Origin: Podospora pseudocomata | Taxonomy: Eukaryota; Ascomycota; Sordariomycetes; Sordariales; Podosporaceae | Length of the DNA stretch: 64,000 nt | Direction: 5' to 3' | NCBI RefSeq assembly: GCF_035222375.1 | Contig: NC_085889.1 | Span: 1,612,001-1,676,000, forward strand | Part shown: positions 12,254 through 23,576 of the stretch, in pieces | Layout: each line of letters starts with the position of its first letter | Numbering within the stretch: position 1 is the stretch's first letter | The notes under the pieces: generated by a model | Told to the model about the DNA's origin: nothing | Databases searched by the model: none | Seen by the model: only the letters and a program-made list of their open reading frames with translations | Translations under genes and position numbers: made by a program

Positions 12254-13710
12254 GTTGAAGGACTGTAGGGGAATTCTGAGCGAGACTCGGAACCCGGAAG
12301 GAGGAGATAGAGGTCGGACTGCTAAAGATTCCTGGAGATAAGGTCTTGTCAGCGGGACAGGTTCGAAATCCAACGATGGAATTTGCTGAGGTGTTTGCTG
12401 AGGCGGAAACAAGAACACAAAATCGAGTTCCGGCCGGAAGTCGAGCAGAAGAAGGCAACCCCTCGCCCAGCCAGGGCCCCGTCGGACTGCAGCGATAACG
12501 GAACACCGGACGCGCTGACGCCGCAACCCCCGGCCAGCCAACGAGAGACAGAAGAGACAGAAGAGACAGACAAGACAGACGAGACAGAAGACAGAAGAGA
12601 CAGACGAGACAAACTCACCTCTTAACAATGCGATGTTCAAGAGTGGTCGAGCAGGTGAAGAGAGGAAGGGAGAACGAGAGGGATGGATGGATGGGAAAGT
12701 CGAGGAAAAGTTGAGGGAATTGGGTTTGTATCTAGTTCTGGAAGTTCTGCGCGAAAAAAAGGAAAAAAAAACAGATGCGGTTCAACCAAAGCCCAGCCAA
12801 ACTGGACTTGCCTGCCTTCGGGCATGGAGGGGAAGCTTCCCCCCCAAAAGCTCTTCCCAACAATCATCCCACTCAGCTCTTGCCAAAGCCCCACGCACCC
12901 CTCCCCTCCCTGGACAGTGAATGGGTGGATGGGGTCTTGACGTGGGCGGTTAGGTTAGGTTCGTCTCCCCTTGCCATTGAGGTGGCCTTGTCAAACCTGG
13001 AACCCATCGCGGTGGCGTGCATCGGCCATGCATGATGAAGATACGAAGCCCCGAGATCCAGCCCCCGTAGTAGACTGACTTGACCCCTATTTAATATGCA
13101 TGTAGCATCTCTGTGTCCATCACATCGTTCGTCCATGGCATCGCTGCCGTGAGTGTTCCTGCCAAGGCCCCTCACCAGATGAAGACCCAAAAAGAACGCG
13201 GGGGTTCTCATCAGATTACCCCACCTTTCTGACGGGCGGTGAGAGGGCCATTGGTGGCGGGGGTGGTGTTCTGTCGTTTGGGTGACACAGAGAATGTCAA
13301 CCAATCGCTGACAACTCTGGCGGCATGCGGGGCCGAGTGAGGGAAAAGCAGGACAAATTCTGAAGGGGTTTGGCCTGCTTTGCTCGTGACTCCGCACGTG
13401 CATCCTTGCTGGCTGAGCTGCCCTGCTGAGGTAAGGCAACCTTGGAGTGGTCCAAGCTCTCGAATCGGCGGCTGCGCACGGGGCACACGGTGGCTGGAAG
13501 AGGAGCTGAGTCTTGCTGGTGTCTGTCGTTGTCGCTTGCTTCTGATCGCCCGACCGACCCCCCGCTAAAGATTCCATACCGACACCACCAGAACCGCATC
13601 ACTATCGCTATCCTCCCCACGTTCCTGTCGAGACTGCCCTGCGCCGCCGATATCGTCCAACTCTCGTCCGTTGCGAAAAATAAATTTGTTCTCGGTCGAC
13701 TTGATTCACC
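12254..13710. other. Divergent promoter region, pyruvate kinase / DUF1748
   Basis: This holds the pyruvate kinase leader and upstream region and the promoter of the plus-strand gene at 13711. At 12541-12612 there is an imperfect GACAGA/AGACAGAC tandem tract (a pyrimidine tract on the transcribed minus strand), a common feature of strongly expressed fungal promoters. No other gene is supported; open frames such as 12873-13577 have no domain or codon evidence. Confidence 0.55.
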
Positions 13711-14210
13711 ATGGTCGTAAGTATTCGCCCCCTTCGAGTGCCATCACCGCCTCTTTCTGCTCGGCGGTCTCTGTGTCGCTTTCCGAGTCTAAGAACCATG
13801 CCGTCTTCCAGCTCCTCGACTTACTGACATTCGGCCTCTGGTCAAAGCTGGCAAGGTTGACTCATTATGCCTTTGATGCTGTGCTCGGTGAGTCGCTGCC
13901 CACACCCCTCGCCTGCACCGCCTTTGCTTGGGCTCTCTGTCGGCTAACCCAACATACCTAGTTTCCACCATCCTTGCGGGGATGAAGCGCTCGACCGGCC
14001 TGACGTGAGTCGATTAACGAGAACATGGAAAGAACCGAATAAAAGTGCTGATGGGTCGGAATTCGCAGTTTCCAAGCCGATCAGATTGGTGATTCGGACC
14101 AGGACCCCTTCAGGAAGTTCATGAACCGCTACCTCGGTGTCGGCGAGTGGGTGATGGATCAGTCGGTTGCCATCGCAGGCTCGAGCAAGTGGTTCAAGAG
14201 AACCCGGTAA
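13711..14210 (+). CDS. DUF1748 family small protein (76 aa)
   Basis: Four exons, 13711-13716, 13848-13887, 13962-14004 and 14069-14210, total 231 nt. The first exon carries only ATGGTC before a perfect GTAAGT donor. The product reads MVLARLTHYAFDAVLVSTIL, then AGMKRSTGLTF, QADQIGDSDQDPFRKFMNRY, LGVGEWVMDQSVAIAGSSKW and FKRTR. The pattern HYAFDAVLVSTILAGMKRSTGL, a short linker, then YLGVGEW/D-SVA is the fungal DUF1748 signature (family recall). The N-terminal 20 residues could be a short membrane helix. The function of the family is not established. All three introns use good donors and CTGAC/CTAAC branch sites. No single frame exceeds 50 codons, so frame-length-based calling would miss it. 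Confidence 0.88.
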
Positions 14211-14941
14211 AGCGCCTCCATGCTTTCACGACGAAACGATCGAAACCGGATGGCGGAGAAACAGGCGGTCGAGGCGAGGGGAGCATATGGACGCCAGCCT
14301 CCCTATGGCTCAACTGGTTTGGGGCTGGCGGAGGAGATCATGATCATGTTCATGTTATGACCGGGCCGGGTACATGCGGGCGGATTTTCGGGGTGCTTTC
14401 CTCGAGTCGCGCGGTCTTTTTTTGTTGGCGGCGTTCAGGGACTCTCCTTGACAAAGAGAAGGGGATGCATTTTCTCCTCTTGGGATTCTGAATATCGGAT
14501 TTGGTCCTAGGATTTTTGCGCAATACCATTGGAATTTTCCCATCTCTGTGTCCTGGTGATGCAGGAGGCTCCTGGGGTGTGTTTCTGTCCGTCTCCCGTT
14601 CTGTTCCGATGCCCCATCCGGGGTAGCATTAGCCGAGGCAATCCATAGCAGGCCTAGTTCTGCCAGCTGTGCCAGCCCATGGGCCGCAAGTTCACAACAC
14701 CGCTCACACGACAGACACCACGACATGTTTTCGAGTTACATACACATAGGGCACGGCTTGACGGTTCAATGGCTGGATTATGTTGATCTACCGCCCTTGA
14801 AACAAGGCCTTCTCTGCCGGGAAGAAGCACTCTTCGTCTGGCGGCAATACATCCTCTTCTTCCTCCTCCCCCCACTCCTCCGAGTACATCTGTTTCAGCC
14901 TCCTCGCTCAATAGAGATCCTCCCCCTTGTCCTCGAGATAA
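14211..14941. other. Intergenic, no gene seen
   Basis: This holds the 3' flanks of two convergent genes (DUF1748 on plus, the unknown gene on minus). Short open frames here have no recognisable content. Confidence 0.5.
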
Positions 14942-15942
14942 TCAACGAAGTTGTTCCAATTCTTCCTCCCCCCGCAGCAACTGCCTGATGACTTTGCGTT
15001 GCAACCAGTCGCAGGCTCTCTGGCTTTCCTGACATGTCGTGCTCTCCTGCAGCGCTTCCCACTCCAAGTCTGTTTCCGTCTTCTCCATCACGGGCGCGAG
15101 AGCCGTCCTCGCCTCGGGCTCGGACATGGCTTGCAGAACCATCATCTGACGCTTCAGATCCTCGAGTTCTTCTTCGTCCAACTCCATTGGATCAAACGGC
15201 TTGCTCAGCCTGTCTCTGGCGTAGCGGTGGAGAGACTGGAGGAGGCTGATCACCTCGGACAGGTAGCGGAGTCTGTCGTCCGCGTCGCTGAGCATGTTGG
15301 TGAGATCATGCAGAGTTTTTCGCATATTCCTGAGCCTTGCTTTCGAGGTAGAAGAAGGGTGGGCGGCCGTGGCGGTTTTGGGGTTTTAATTGGGCTTCGA
15401 TCGTGCTGGGGAGGGTTGGGTATGTGGTGAGGGGGGGCTGGCTGATGCGCAACCTGTTGTCGGTCAGGATGGACAGGAACTTTGGGGCGGAGGTGTCGGA
15501 GTGGGCGATGAGGCGGTAGATTGTTTTGATCCAGGTGCCGGTTATGCCGGGTTTTGATGCTACGTCGTAGGAGCCGGGTTGACGGCTGGCGATGGCGGTG
15601 GTGAGGGAGATGAGGCGGAGGATAGAGTGGCCGACGTGGCCGGACTGGCTGGTGTTGTGGTTCTGCTTGTTGTTCTCCTGCGTGTTGCTCCTGCGTGTTG
15701 TTCTCCTCCGTGCTGTTCTCCTGCGTGTTGTTCCCCTCAGTGTTGTTCTCGCCCACGTTATTCTTCATCTTTCGAAATGATTTGAAAGAGGCCCGCCAGT
15801 CATGGGTGATCAGGTCCATCCTTTCATATTCTTTTCCTGCCGGAAGAAGCTTGTCGAGGAAGCTTTCCACCTTGCTGATCGTGTCATAGGAGACCAGAAA
15901 TGACAGGTCGCTTTTCATAGCGGGCGGTTTGTTGGGTGCCAT
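14942..15942 (-). CDS. Unknown protein, reading frame split in three
   Basis: The minus strand opens at 15942 (MAPNKPPAMKSDLSFLVSYD) and runs to an Asn/Thr/Glu-rich tandem segment (NNTEGNNTQENSTEENNTQE, near 15665-15750). The natural reading then passes to a second frame (SGHVGHSILRLISLTTAIAS ... TWIKTIYRLIAHSDTSAPKF, about 15300-15660). A third frame follows (14942-15325, MRKTLHDLTNMLSDADDRLR to EEELEQLR). The third part is strongly helical and acidic. The two frame changes may be introns, but I find no convincing donor/acceptor pairs. Slippage in the tandem repeats could explain the first. So it is either an intact spliced gene or a recently damaged one. I do not recognise the family. Confidence 0.45.
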
Positions 15943-15943
15943 T

Positions 15944-16062
15944 GGTCTGAGTTGAGGCTGGTGTAAGTATTAGACCTGTGGTCTGAGTTGAGAGTGGACC
16001 AAGTTGGCACTGGACTGACCCAGTTGAGAGCAAACTGAGTTGAGACCTGTGGTCTGAGTTGA
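15944..16062. repeat. Short direct repeats upstream of the minus-strand unknown gene
   Basis: The core GGTCTGAGTTGAG recurs at 15944, 15980 and 16051. The longer unit AGACCTGTGGTCTGAGTTGA is shared by copies near 15973 and 16044. They sit just upstream of the ATG at 15942, in its leader or promoter. Confidence 0.6.
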
Positions 16063-16923
16063 CACCGCGAGAATGGTATGGGTTGAGAGTATGGAGGAAT
16101 GCAAGTGGTTGCATAGATTGGGGGGAACCCGACGAGAATATATATAGTCGTTTTTAAATACCTTATCAAAGTTTTTCTCGCGACCGCTCTGTTTAAAACT
16201 CTAACAGCGTGGCGTTGGCATAGACTGACAGGCTGCAACTCAGACGGTGAGGTGGTTTAGGTTAGGTTTGGCAGCTCAACACCACCGGAATAGAACCTGA
16301 ACTGGCTGAATCGATCGCAACAGAGACCATCTCCTTTGATTATCTGAAGCCCTTGACCATCTATCACTTTGCTTCTCTTCTGAGATCAATTCATCTTTAC
16401 TTAATTGTAGCGAACATAATATGTCTATGAGTCCATGTTTCCTTGCGATTGTGAGCGGTAGGTGGGAGGCTCCCGTGGAGCACCAGTGTTTGCAAATTGC
16501 TTTTCGCTGTGTGGGATCCAGAAGCTCCACGATGGCTTCAAAATGACAGAGGGGATTGATTATCAAGTACACAAGAATTCAGGGCTACCGTACCCTGCGC
16601 ACCAGCAGCATCGATATGCGGTCTTTCATCGATGCACCTCGGGTCAGGGTTGTGCATTGTAGTCATGATGAGAGCTCATTGACACAAGACTTCTTTGTTC
16701 ACCCACAGACATACAATGTGCAACGTAGCCATGTCGTATCATTTTGGCATTTTGCTTGAAAAGATAAAAATGAAATAAAAAGACATTTGATACCCCCAAG
16801 AAACCGTTCAGTCACAGTTGCCATATCACTTGCCCCGGGCAGTGATCATCTCTCGTCATCTGCAAACTGACCAATCACAAGCCGCCTTGCGCACAGTGTA
16901 GGGTGCAACTCTGATAACAAATC
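16063..16923. other. Intergenic, divergent promoters
   Basis: This separates the minus-strand unknown gene from the 2EXR gene. I see only AT-richer sequence, including a TATA-like run at 16139-16146 (GAATATATATAG), and no supported gene. Confidence 0.45.
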
Positions 16924-18114
16924 ATGTCCTTCATCATGGACATCATCCAGGACGACTTTTCCTCCCTCGACCTTCACGAACCACTATCGCCATCTCATTC
17001 CGGCCAACCAATCAATAACGACAGATTAGCCCGCATCATGGAAATCCGACGCCTAGAAAGCCCAGATCTCAACCCGCCCAGGTACCACGACCCATCAACA
17101 CCACCCTCCTCACCACCACAGCCATCTTCCACCTCATCATCCCCCGGAACACCCGGATCACCACCCAAACCACCACCATCCCCCCGTCAATTCCCCCAAT
17201 TCTCCCTCTTCCCAGGTGAACTCCAAAACCTAATCTGGGACCACGCCGCCCAGCTCCTCTCCTCCCCAACCTCGACCCCAGGAATCCACTTCCTCCTCCA
17301 ACCCCCCCTCTTAAGCCCCAACAACCCCCCTCTCAGCCGCCCGGCCCCCTTCCAACTTTCTACTCCATGGCTCACCAACGACCTCGACCTCATCCCAACC
17401 AGAGACTCCTTCTGTCTCAACCTCGCAAACCTCCTCCTCACCTGCCACGCCTCTCGCGCCGCCATTCTCCGCAACAACGCCTCTTTCCCATTCGCCCACA
17501 ACAGAACTATCCTAAGGTCTCTCCCCCAAAAGGGGTATCCAGTGTTGTGCCCCCCAAAGTCCGTCGACTTGTCCCTCGACCTCCACCGAGATCTGGTGTC
17601 ACTAACCTCGGCCAATGGCACCTGTGACGAAGTGAGGAGGATGCTCGATTTTACCGACGGTAACCACTTCATCTTTTCGGCGGCGAGGAAATTTGCGGTG
17701 AGGTATGGGTTAGGCTGGGAACTGCCGACTCCGGGCCCGTTTCAGCACGACAGGCGGTGTCCGACGGGGTGGATGGGGATGAGGGGGGGTGGGAGGCCGG
17801 GGTTTTGCTCGAGGTGTGTGGGGAGGTTGGTTGAGCGGTTCAGGAGGTTGGAGGAGGTTTGGGTTCTGGTTGATTTGCCTGAGAAGGGGTGGAAAAGGGT
17901 TGATGGCGGGTGGGGGAGGAAAAAGGAGTTTGAGGGGTGGGATAGGCGGTGGTTTGCTGTTGAGGGGGTGGGCGTTGTGGGGGAGGAGGGGAATGGGAAT
18001 GGGGGGGTAGTGGAGGAGGGGTTGGAGGTGCTGGAGAGGGTGAAGAGTAATTTGGTGAGTTCTTTTTCGAGATATAGGTTTGAGATGGAGGGGGAGGTGG
18101 TGCTGATGAGATGA
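16924..18114 (+). CDS. 2EXR-domain protein (396 aa)
   Basis: A single exon of 397 codons. Residues 40-95 are a Pro/Ser-rich linker. Residues about 97-112 carry FPQFSLFPGELQNLIWDHAA, the hallmark N-terminal block of the fungal 2EXR family (FxxFxxLPxELRxxIW), followed by NLANLLLTCHASRAAILRNN, also typical. Function is unknown; 2EXR proteins are abundant fungus-specific proteins, often near incompatibility genes. The second half is rich in Gly/Trp/Glu (WVLVDLPEKGWKRVDGGWGR). The coding strand switches from C-rich to strongly G-rich near codon 250. A second in-frame ATG at codon 5 is an alternative start. Confidence 0.85.
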   Translation: MSFIMDIIQDDFSSLDLHEPLSPSHSGQPINNDRLARIMEIRRLESPDLNPPRYHDPSTPPSSPPQPSSTSSSPGTPGSPPKPPPSPRQFPQFSLFPGELQNLIWDHAAQLLSSPTSTPGIHFLLQPPLLSPNNPPLSRPAPFQLSTPWLTNDLDLIPTRDSFCLNLANLLLTCHASRAAILRNNASFPFAHNRTILRSLPQKGYPVLCPPKSVDLSLDLHRDLVSLTSANGTCDEVRRMLDFTDGNHFIFSAARKFAVRYGLGWELPTPGPFQHDRRCPTGWMGMRGGGRPGFCSRCVGRLVERFRRLEEVWVLVDLPEKGWKRVDGGWGRKKEFEGWDRRWFAVEGVGVVGEEGNGNGGVVEEGLEVLERVKSNLVSSFSRYRFEMEGEVVLMR

Positions 18115-20312
18115 CAGAAAGATCCGAGGTATTATCATATGCCGTGGGTGAGCGAGTTGAAGTTTGGGTTGTTGGGGTGGGAGAAGTCGACATGATGAGT
18201 GGTTGAAGGGAACTACAAAAAGTTACATGGCCATGCGATACGAGTGTGTTGGTTGCAGTGGACTATGATCCGCCTTGCACAAGGTGTTGGACATCATATG
18301 AATATCTTGAGCAAGGAAGACACCCGGGTAACAGAACACATGGATTGGATATCGATCATGTCTTTTGGCTAAAGTGGTAGGTTCAGTGCGATGAAGCTTA
18401 GACACCCATGCTTGCAGATCTTGGAGAGAACTGTGTCGAGAGTAGGTAGTGTACATTTCAGTACGGAGCGGCATATATAATCAGTACAAGCATACTCAAG
18501 TAATAGTGATTATAAGGGACATGCATGAGAGTGAGCTACCAGCGTTGTTTAGACAAGTGACAAAAGATCAGACGACTGACCGAGATGGGAAGACAGGCCT
18601 CATGGTTTATGAAGATAAGATAGGAAAAGGCTCGTCGGCGCGACACTCCGACAATTCCACCAACTTCACGATGGCATTGCTGGAGTTGACAATGTTGGAG
18701 GCTCCCATGACGTCTCGGGCTTGTCTCACAACCCAGGGGTAGCTTGTTTGATCAGACCCGATCGGCTCTAGCGCATCGCCTGAGTGGCTGACAGGGGTTG
18801 GGGGGGGGGTTTAGATCGCCAGGGCGGAACCGTAGCGAGCACCATCCGAACCGAGTTCTAGAAGCTTAGCGCTCCAACCACCTGAACCTCCAGGTGTCTT
18901 CGCCACCACTCGCTGTGCCATTGAAGCTCGAAAATCATGAGGAGCGCAGGATGAATGGCATCACAAAGGAAGCCTGTAATCTAGAATTCCATGCTTTGCA
19001 CCCAAGGCAAGACAATTTCAACCATCGTCAGAAGACAAGCCAGATCTGACGACGGGACCAGGCACCCAGGCAAAGGCCACCCGATGAGCAGCCAGGCACC
19101 TTTGATGCCCCTGTCGCCGTCACGGGCACTCTGATCCACGCGCGCCACGGTCTCGACCCAAAGCCACCTCCACAGTTGATTGTTCTACCTGAACCTCGCT
19201 CGAACTTGGTCAAAGCAAAGGCCTGATCAGAGATGTATGATGGTGCACATTGCCATCGGCCATATCTCGTTGTACACTTGTCATTCCACCTGCCTCGCCG
19301 GCCAGCCGGGTTGTCAAGGCTCGTTTCGAGCATCATTTGCGAATCACAACGGTCAAGCAGCGCACCAACCACCGCCAAAATGAAACTGGTGCGACGTCAA
19401 CAGCGATCCACCCCGACGACCTCCTGAAGGAAGAGACAGGAAACAATTGAAACCTTTTCCTCAGGTATCTCGTCACCCGTGTTCTCGATAGCAAGCGCCC
19501 GGGAAGCACCAAGGCCGACGGAGATGGCCATCTCGGGTGACCACCTCACCCACCCTACCTTAACCATCAACCAGCTCGGTAAACAACTTTGTTATACAAA
19601 CAAATGACAAAGAAAAGACGATAGGAACAAATACGGTGAGGCTCGAAACGACATCAACTGTGGAGCGGCCCAGATTCTACCACCACCCTTAAATCCTAAT
19701 CCTCACCTCGGATCCCGTGAATCCTGACCCCCAACGCCCGACTTCAGACGCCCAGGCAGGGGCACGGTACCTGCCGGGGATCTGAGCAACGGTGTGACCT
19801 GGCCGCCGGGGCCCCCAGAGCCAAGGAGGCTCAAGGAGGCTCTTGGCTCGGCGCAGGGGTGCGCTCACTGAACCTCAACCGCCGTCCTGCGACACAAGCG
19901 ACGTCGACGTCCCCTTCGAGATGGAGCACGGCTCGACCATCCCATTTTGGGCCTTGTCGTCGCCATCCAAGTGCCAGTATGATCGCCATTAGGGGGCGCC
20001 TTTCACTCTCCTTTCCCTGGGCCCTGGGCCCTGGCTGCTTGGGTGTCATCCCGTCTCTGGAGCATTGTTCTATATAACCTCATGTTTCCCATCCCTCTTG
20101 TCTCTTTTCTCTCCTTCCTCATTCCATTCAGCAAGTTCATCGCTCTCTTTTCTTGTTTTCTTCAGTCTTTTCAGTTCTGTGAACTCTTCGTTTCGTTCCG
20201 CTCTTTCGGCATTTACACATTCTTTACAACCGCTCGGCCGGTCCTTTACTTCTCCGCTACACCATCCCTACAAAAACAAGTTTTAGTGCGATAACTTCTG
20301 TTTGTCATCACC
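18115..20312. other. Long intergenic region with leader of the Asn-repeat gene
   Basis: No complete gene is supported. The minus strand at 18608-18950 carries two protein-like stretches in one frame (see findings). A run of ten G lies at about 18800-18809. An inverted repeat GAGCCAAG/CTTGGCTC (19818-19825, 19842-19849) can form an 8-bp hairpin. A TATA-like box at 20070-20077 and a pyrimidine-rich leader follow. Confidence 0.5.
20069..20312 (+). promoter_or_regulatory. TATA box and CT-rich leader
   Basis: CTATATAACC at 20069-20078 is followed by about 230 nt rich in CT (TCTCTTTTCTCTCCTTCCTC) up to the ATG at 20313. This layout is typical of strongly expressed fungal genes. Confidence 0.6.
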
Positions 20313-20846
20313 ATGTATTCCAAGGCTGCTATCGTCGCCTTCATGCTGGCCGTTGTCGAGGCCCGTTTCGGTCAAGAGGGTGCCGTCCAGGGCGCCGTCC
20401 AGGCTCTCGGTGCCTTTGGCAACCCCGGTGCTGCCGGCACCTTGGCCGGTCAGACCCCCAGCGTTCTCCTCGCCGGAGCCAACGCCTGCGCGAAGCTCCA
20501 ACTTGCCGACCAGATCGTCCAGGAGCTCGGCACTGACGATGCCGTCATCGCTGCCGCCAAGCTCCTCGTCCAGGCCGAGAAGAACTTCAACCCCTTCGCC
20601 GTCTCCATCCCCAGCATCTGCTCTGATGCCGGTCTCCCCGCCACCGAGGCCCTCCGTGGCATCATTCCTCTGGTCGACCCCGATGTTCCCGGCGCCGCTG
20701 AGCAGAACGCCCGCTCTGCCCAGTCCCTGAACAACCCCTTCAACGCCAACGGCCTGTCTGTTGCCGACATCACCGCCGCCCAGGGCTTCACTGACTTTAC
20801 TGCTCAGAGCCTTGGTGGTGCCAATGCTGCTCCCCCTGCCGGTGGC

Positions 20847-20932
<86 letters not shown>

Positions 20933-21389
20933 CGGCGGCAACGTCAACTGCGGAGCTCCGCGCACCCTCACCACCGTGATCGTGGCCGCTCCCACCGCCA
21001 CTCCCGCCCCCGCTGCCGGCAACGGTAACAACAACAACAACAACAACAACGGTGGCAACAACGGTGGCAACAACGCCGCCCTCGACTTCGGCTCCTGCGT
21101 GCCCACCATGAACTTCCTCGGCGGGCGCGGCAACCGGCCCGCGACTGAGTTCACCTTCAACGCCATCGACCCCGTCATCCTCTCGCGCCAGGGCGAGGCC
21201 CTCAACCCCAACATCATCACCAACCGCATCTGCGACGAGCTCACCAACATCTGCGGTGCCAACCAGGCGGCCAAGGACGCCTGCCTGGACGCCAAGGCCC
21301 AGATCCAGGCTCTCGGAACCAGGGACGCTTCCACCGCTGTTGCGTGGAACACTCTTTTGGGGTTCCCTGATGTGAATGTTAATGTTTAA
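20313..21389 (+). CDS. Secreted Asn-repeat protein (358 aa)
   Basis: A single exon. Residues 1-18 form a short signal peptide (MYSKAAIVAFMLAVVEARF). The N-terminal domain (20-170) is Ala-rich and helical (LLAGANACAKLQLADQIVQE). Residues 179-207 are 29 consecutive Asn, all AAC. A second Asn/Gly tract (NNNNNNNNGGNNGGNN) lies near 238-253. The C-terminal domain contains paired cysteines (NRICDELTNICGANQAAKDACLD) and ends PDVNVNV. Codon use is strongly biased to C-ending codons, and a TATA box and CT-rich leader precede it, so high expression is likely. I infer a wall-associated or secreted structural protein. Similar proteins are loosely annotated as circumsporozoite-like; no function is known to me. 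Replication slippage in the AAC tract should make length variable. Confidence 0.85.
20847..20933 (+). repeat. (AAC)29 microsatellite in coding sequence
   Basis: 29 uninterrupted AAC codons encode poly-Asn inside the secreted protein. A shorter AAC tract lies near 21026-21050. Confidence 0.95.
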
Positions 21390-21976
21390 GGGACCAAGGA
21401 TAGGAGGTGTTGTTTCTTCTTGTTGTGAGATATGATGATATGATTCATTTCTTTACCGTTGTTTTTTTGTTTCTTTTTTTGTTGTTGTTGAAGTTTTTTC
21501 TGGGGGGGATGGAAGGAAGGAAGGGATAATGATAGTAGCTAGTTAGTGTGAATTGACTGGTTGCATGGGTATACTTCTCTGTCTGTCTGTTTTGTTTGTG
21601 ATGTTGATATCTTCCTGTGAAAATGCGCATACTGTGTGACGAAGCAGCAAACACTGACTGACCTTAACACCACCACCGGGCAGGACCAGGCATGTGGGGC
21701 ACTGTCTCGGCTTCCCCCCCCCCCACCACACTTGGTTCATCCGATGATGCAATCCATTGTGAACCCATCAGTTACTGGGTTTGTCATACAACACTCGAAT
21801 TCTGCCCCCCCTTCTTTCCGGTTCGAGTTTGTGATTTTATATTTACCGTCACTCTTCCATTCCCCAAACTCACGAAACACAACATACCTCCCTACTCTAC
21901 CTAGGCTTTTTCACAACTTGAATTCCCAAACCCCTTTGCCCCCCCCCCAAAAAAACAATTATACAAGCCACCAAAA
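21390..21976. other. Intergenic, 3' flank and promoter
   Basis: It holds the T-rich 3' flank of the Asn-repeat gene (several T runs at 21455-21500) and the C-rich leader of the next gene. No gene seen. Confidence 0.5.
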
Positions 21977-22925
21977 ATGTCCCACCACGTCCTCCTCCTA
22001 GGCGGCCACGGCAAGGTAGCCCAGCTCCTGACCCCCTTGCTCTTGAAGCGCTCCTGGACTGTCACGAGCGTGATCCGGGCTCAGGAACAAGTCCCCACGA
22101 TCAAGAAGTTGGGGGAGAGTCAGAATGGGAAGCTGAATGTTCTTGTCAGGAGCCTGGAAGATGTCAAATCTACAGATGACGCCAAGAAAGTCATTGAAGA
22201 CGCCGGGAAGGAGGGAGAAAAGGGGGTGGACTATGTTGTTTGGAGTGCCGGTTTGTTTTTTGTTTTTTTTTGTTTTTTGTTTTTTGTTTTTTTCGTTTCC
22301 CCCCTGCGATGAGATGAGATGGGTGCTGATAGGATTGTAGGTGCTGGTGGGAAGGGTGGTCCGGAGAGGGTAAAGACTGATCAATCCACCTTGCAATGTG
22401 TTATGGGGATGCTAACAGGGGTAGACCTACGCCATCGACCGCGACGCCGCCATCCACTTCATCCGCGCAGCTGCCTCCACCCCCTCCATCACCAAGTTCT
22501 TGATGGTGTCTTATCTTGCTTCTCGCAAGGCAAAGCCTGCGTGGTGGAGCGAGGAGGAGTGGAAAGCCGCCCAACATGTCAACAATGAGGTCTTGCCGAC
22601 GTACTACAAGGCCAAGATTGCTGCTGATGAGGAGCTGTACCGTGTTTCGAGGGAGAGTGAGACGCTTGTGGGGATTAACCTCCGTCCTGGGACGTTAACG
22701 CTGGAGCCGGCCGGGAAGGTGGAGTTGGGGAGGACGAAGGGGTCGGGTGGGGATGTGAGCAGGGAGACGGTCGCTGTTGTTGCTGATGAGTTGTTGGCCA
22801 GGGAGGGGGTGAGGAATGGTTGGATTGATTTGTTGGATGGGGCCGAGGGGGTGAGGGAGGCGGTGGAGAGGGTTGTGAGGGAGGGGGTTGATGCTGCGGA
22901 GGGGGATCCGGTTTACGATGAGTAG
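21977..22925 (+). CDS. NAD(P)-binding Rossmann protein, SDR-type (267 aa)
   Basis: Exons 21977-22250, 22341-22369 and 22425-22925 give 804 nt. The N-terminus MSHHVLLLGGHGKVAQLLTP is the glycine-rich nucleotide site of the atypical-SDR/NAD(P)H-binding (PF13460-like) group. VDYVVWSAGAGGKGG is restored across the 29-nt middle exon, and TYAIDRDAAIHFI follows the second intron, as in fungal relatives of yeast YMR090W. The short middle exon and a T-rich first intron (T runs at about 22254-22295) are notable. It is probably a cytosolic oxidoreductase or redox sensor of unknown substrate. The last 200 nt switch to G-rich codons. Confidence 0.85.
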
Positions 22926-23576
22926 TTACGGGTTGTGGTATGGATTTATGGTGGATTTTGTCTACTCGGGAGGGATCTGCGTTGGGAAATGATTTTAGTG
23001 TTCGGTGAAAGAAAATATGCGGGTTGTCAATGAATGCCGACAAGAGACCGACTGACGAGAGCCGTGGGAGCAACCAGACTGCCTGACCTACGGGGGGCAA
23101 CCTCCATATAGCCCTCCACCAACTCGGCCTTGTAATCAATAGTCATTTGGATCGTACGTAAATTCGTTTGATACCGGGTCACCCTCCCATGTGCCGGTCA
23201 CAGTCAGTCACGCAGTTCAACCGAAAGGCGGCAAAAAGTGGCCGAGATATAACCTAGCATTTGATATCTCTTTGGCTGCGGTGCCCGAGTCGGCCTTTAG
23301 ACAGGCCTTTCTTGCAGCTTGCCGATGAAACAGCTCGTGATTTTTATGTGGCAGAGGGCTGACATATGACAATTGCAGCTCCCTCTACTGAAGAAAGAGG
23401 TGATAGTATTCCATCTGAGGCACAGGGAAAAGCTACAAACAAGCAAAAGGGAGCACTTCATTCTCCCACACGCGAGGAGTAACTCAAAATGGGCAGGCAT
23501 ACAAGGTCGACTCATTGTCTCTGGCGTCCTCAATCTTCACCTCGGTCACCACCTTTGAGTCGTCCTCGTCGCCAAC
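22926..23576. other. Intergenic, no gene seen
   Basis: It separates the NAD(P)-binding gene from the tyrosinase relic. Short frames only. Confidence 0.5.

Noticed and set aside
12254-12640. N-terminal extension of pyruvate kinase in the open upstream frame
   Set aside because: No similarity to the family, simple-sequence content, and the normal start MVNTALDH gives the standard length.
18449-18742. A 97-codon plus-strand frame
   Set aside because: No domain, and the opposite strand looks more protein-like in the same place.
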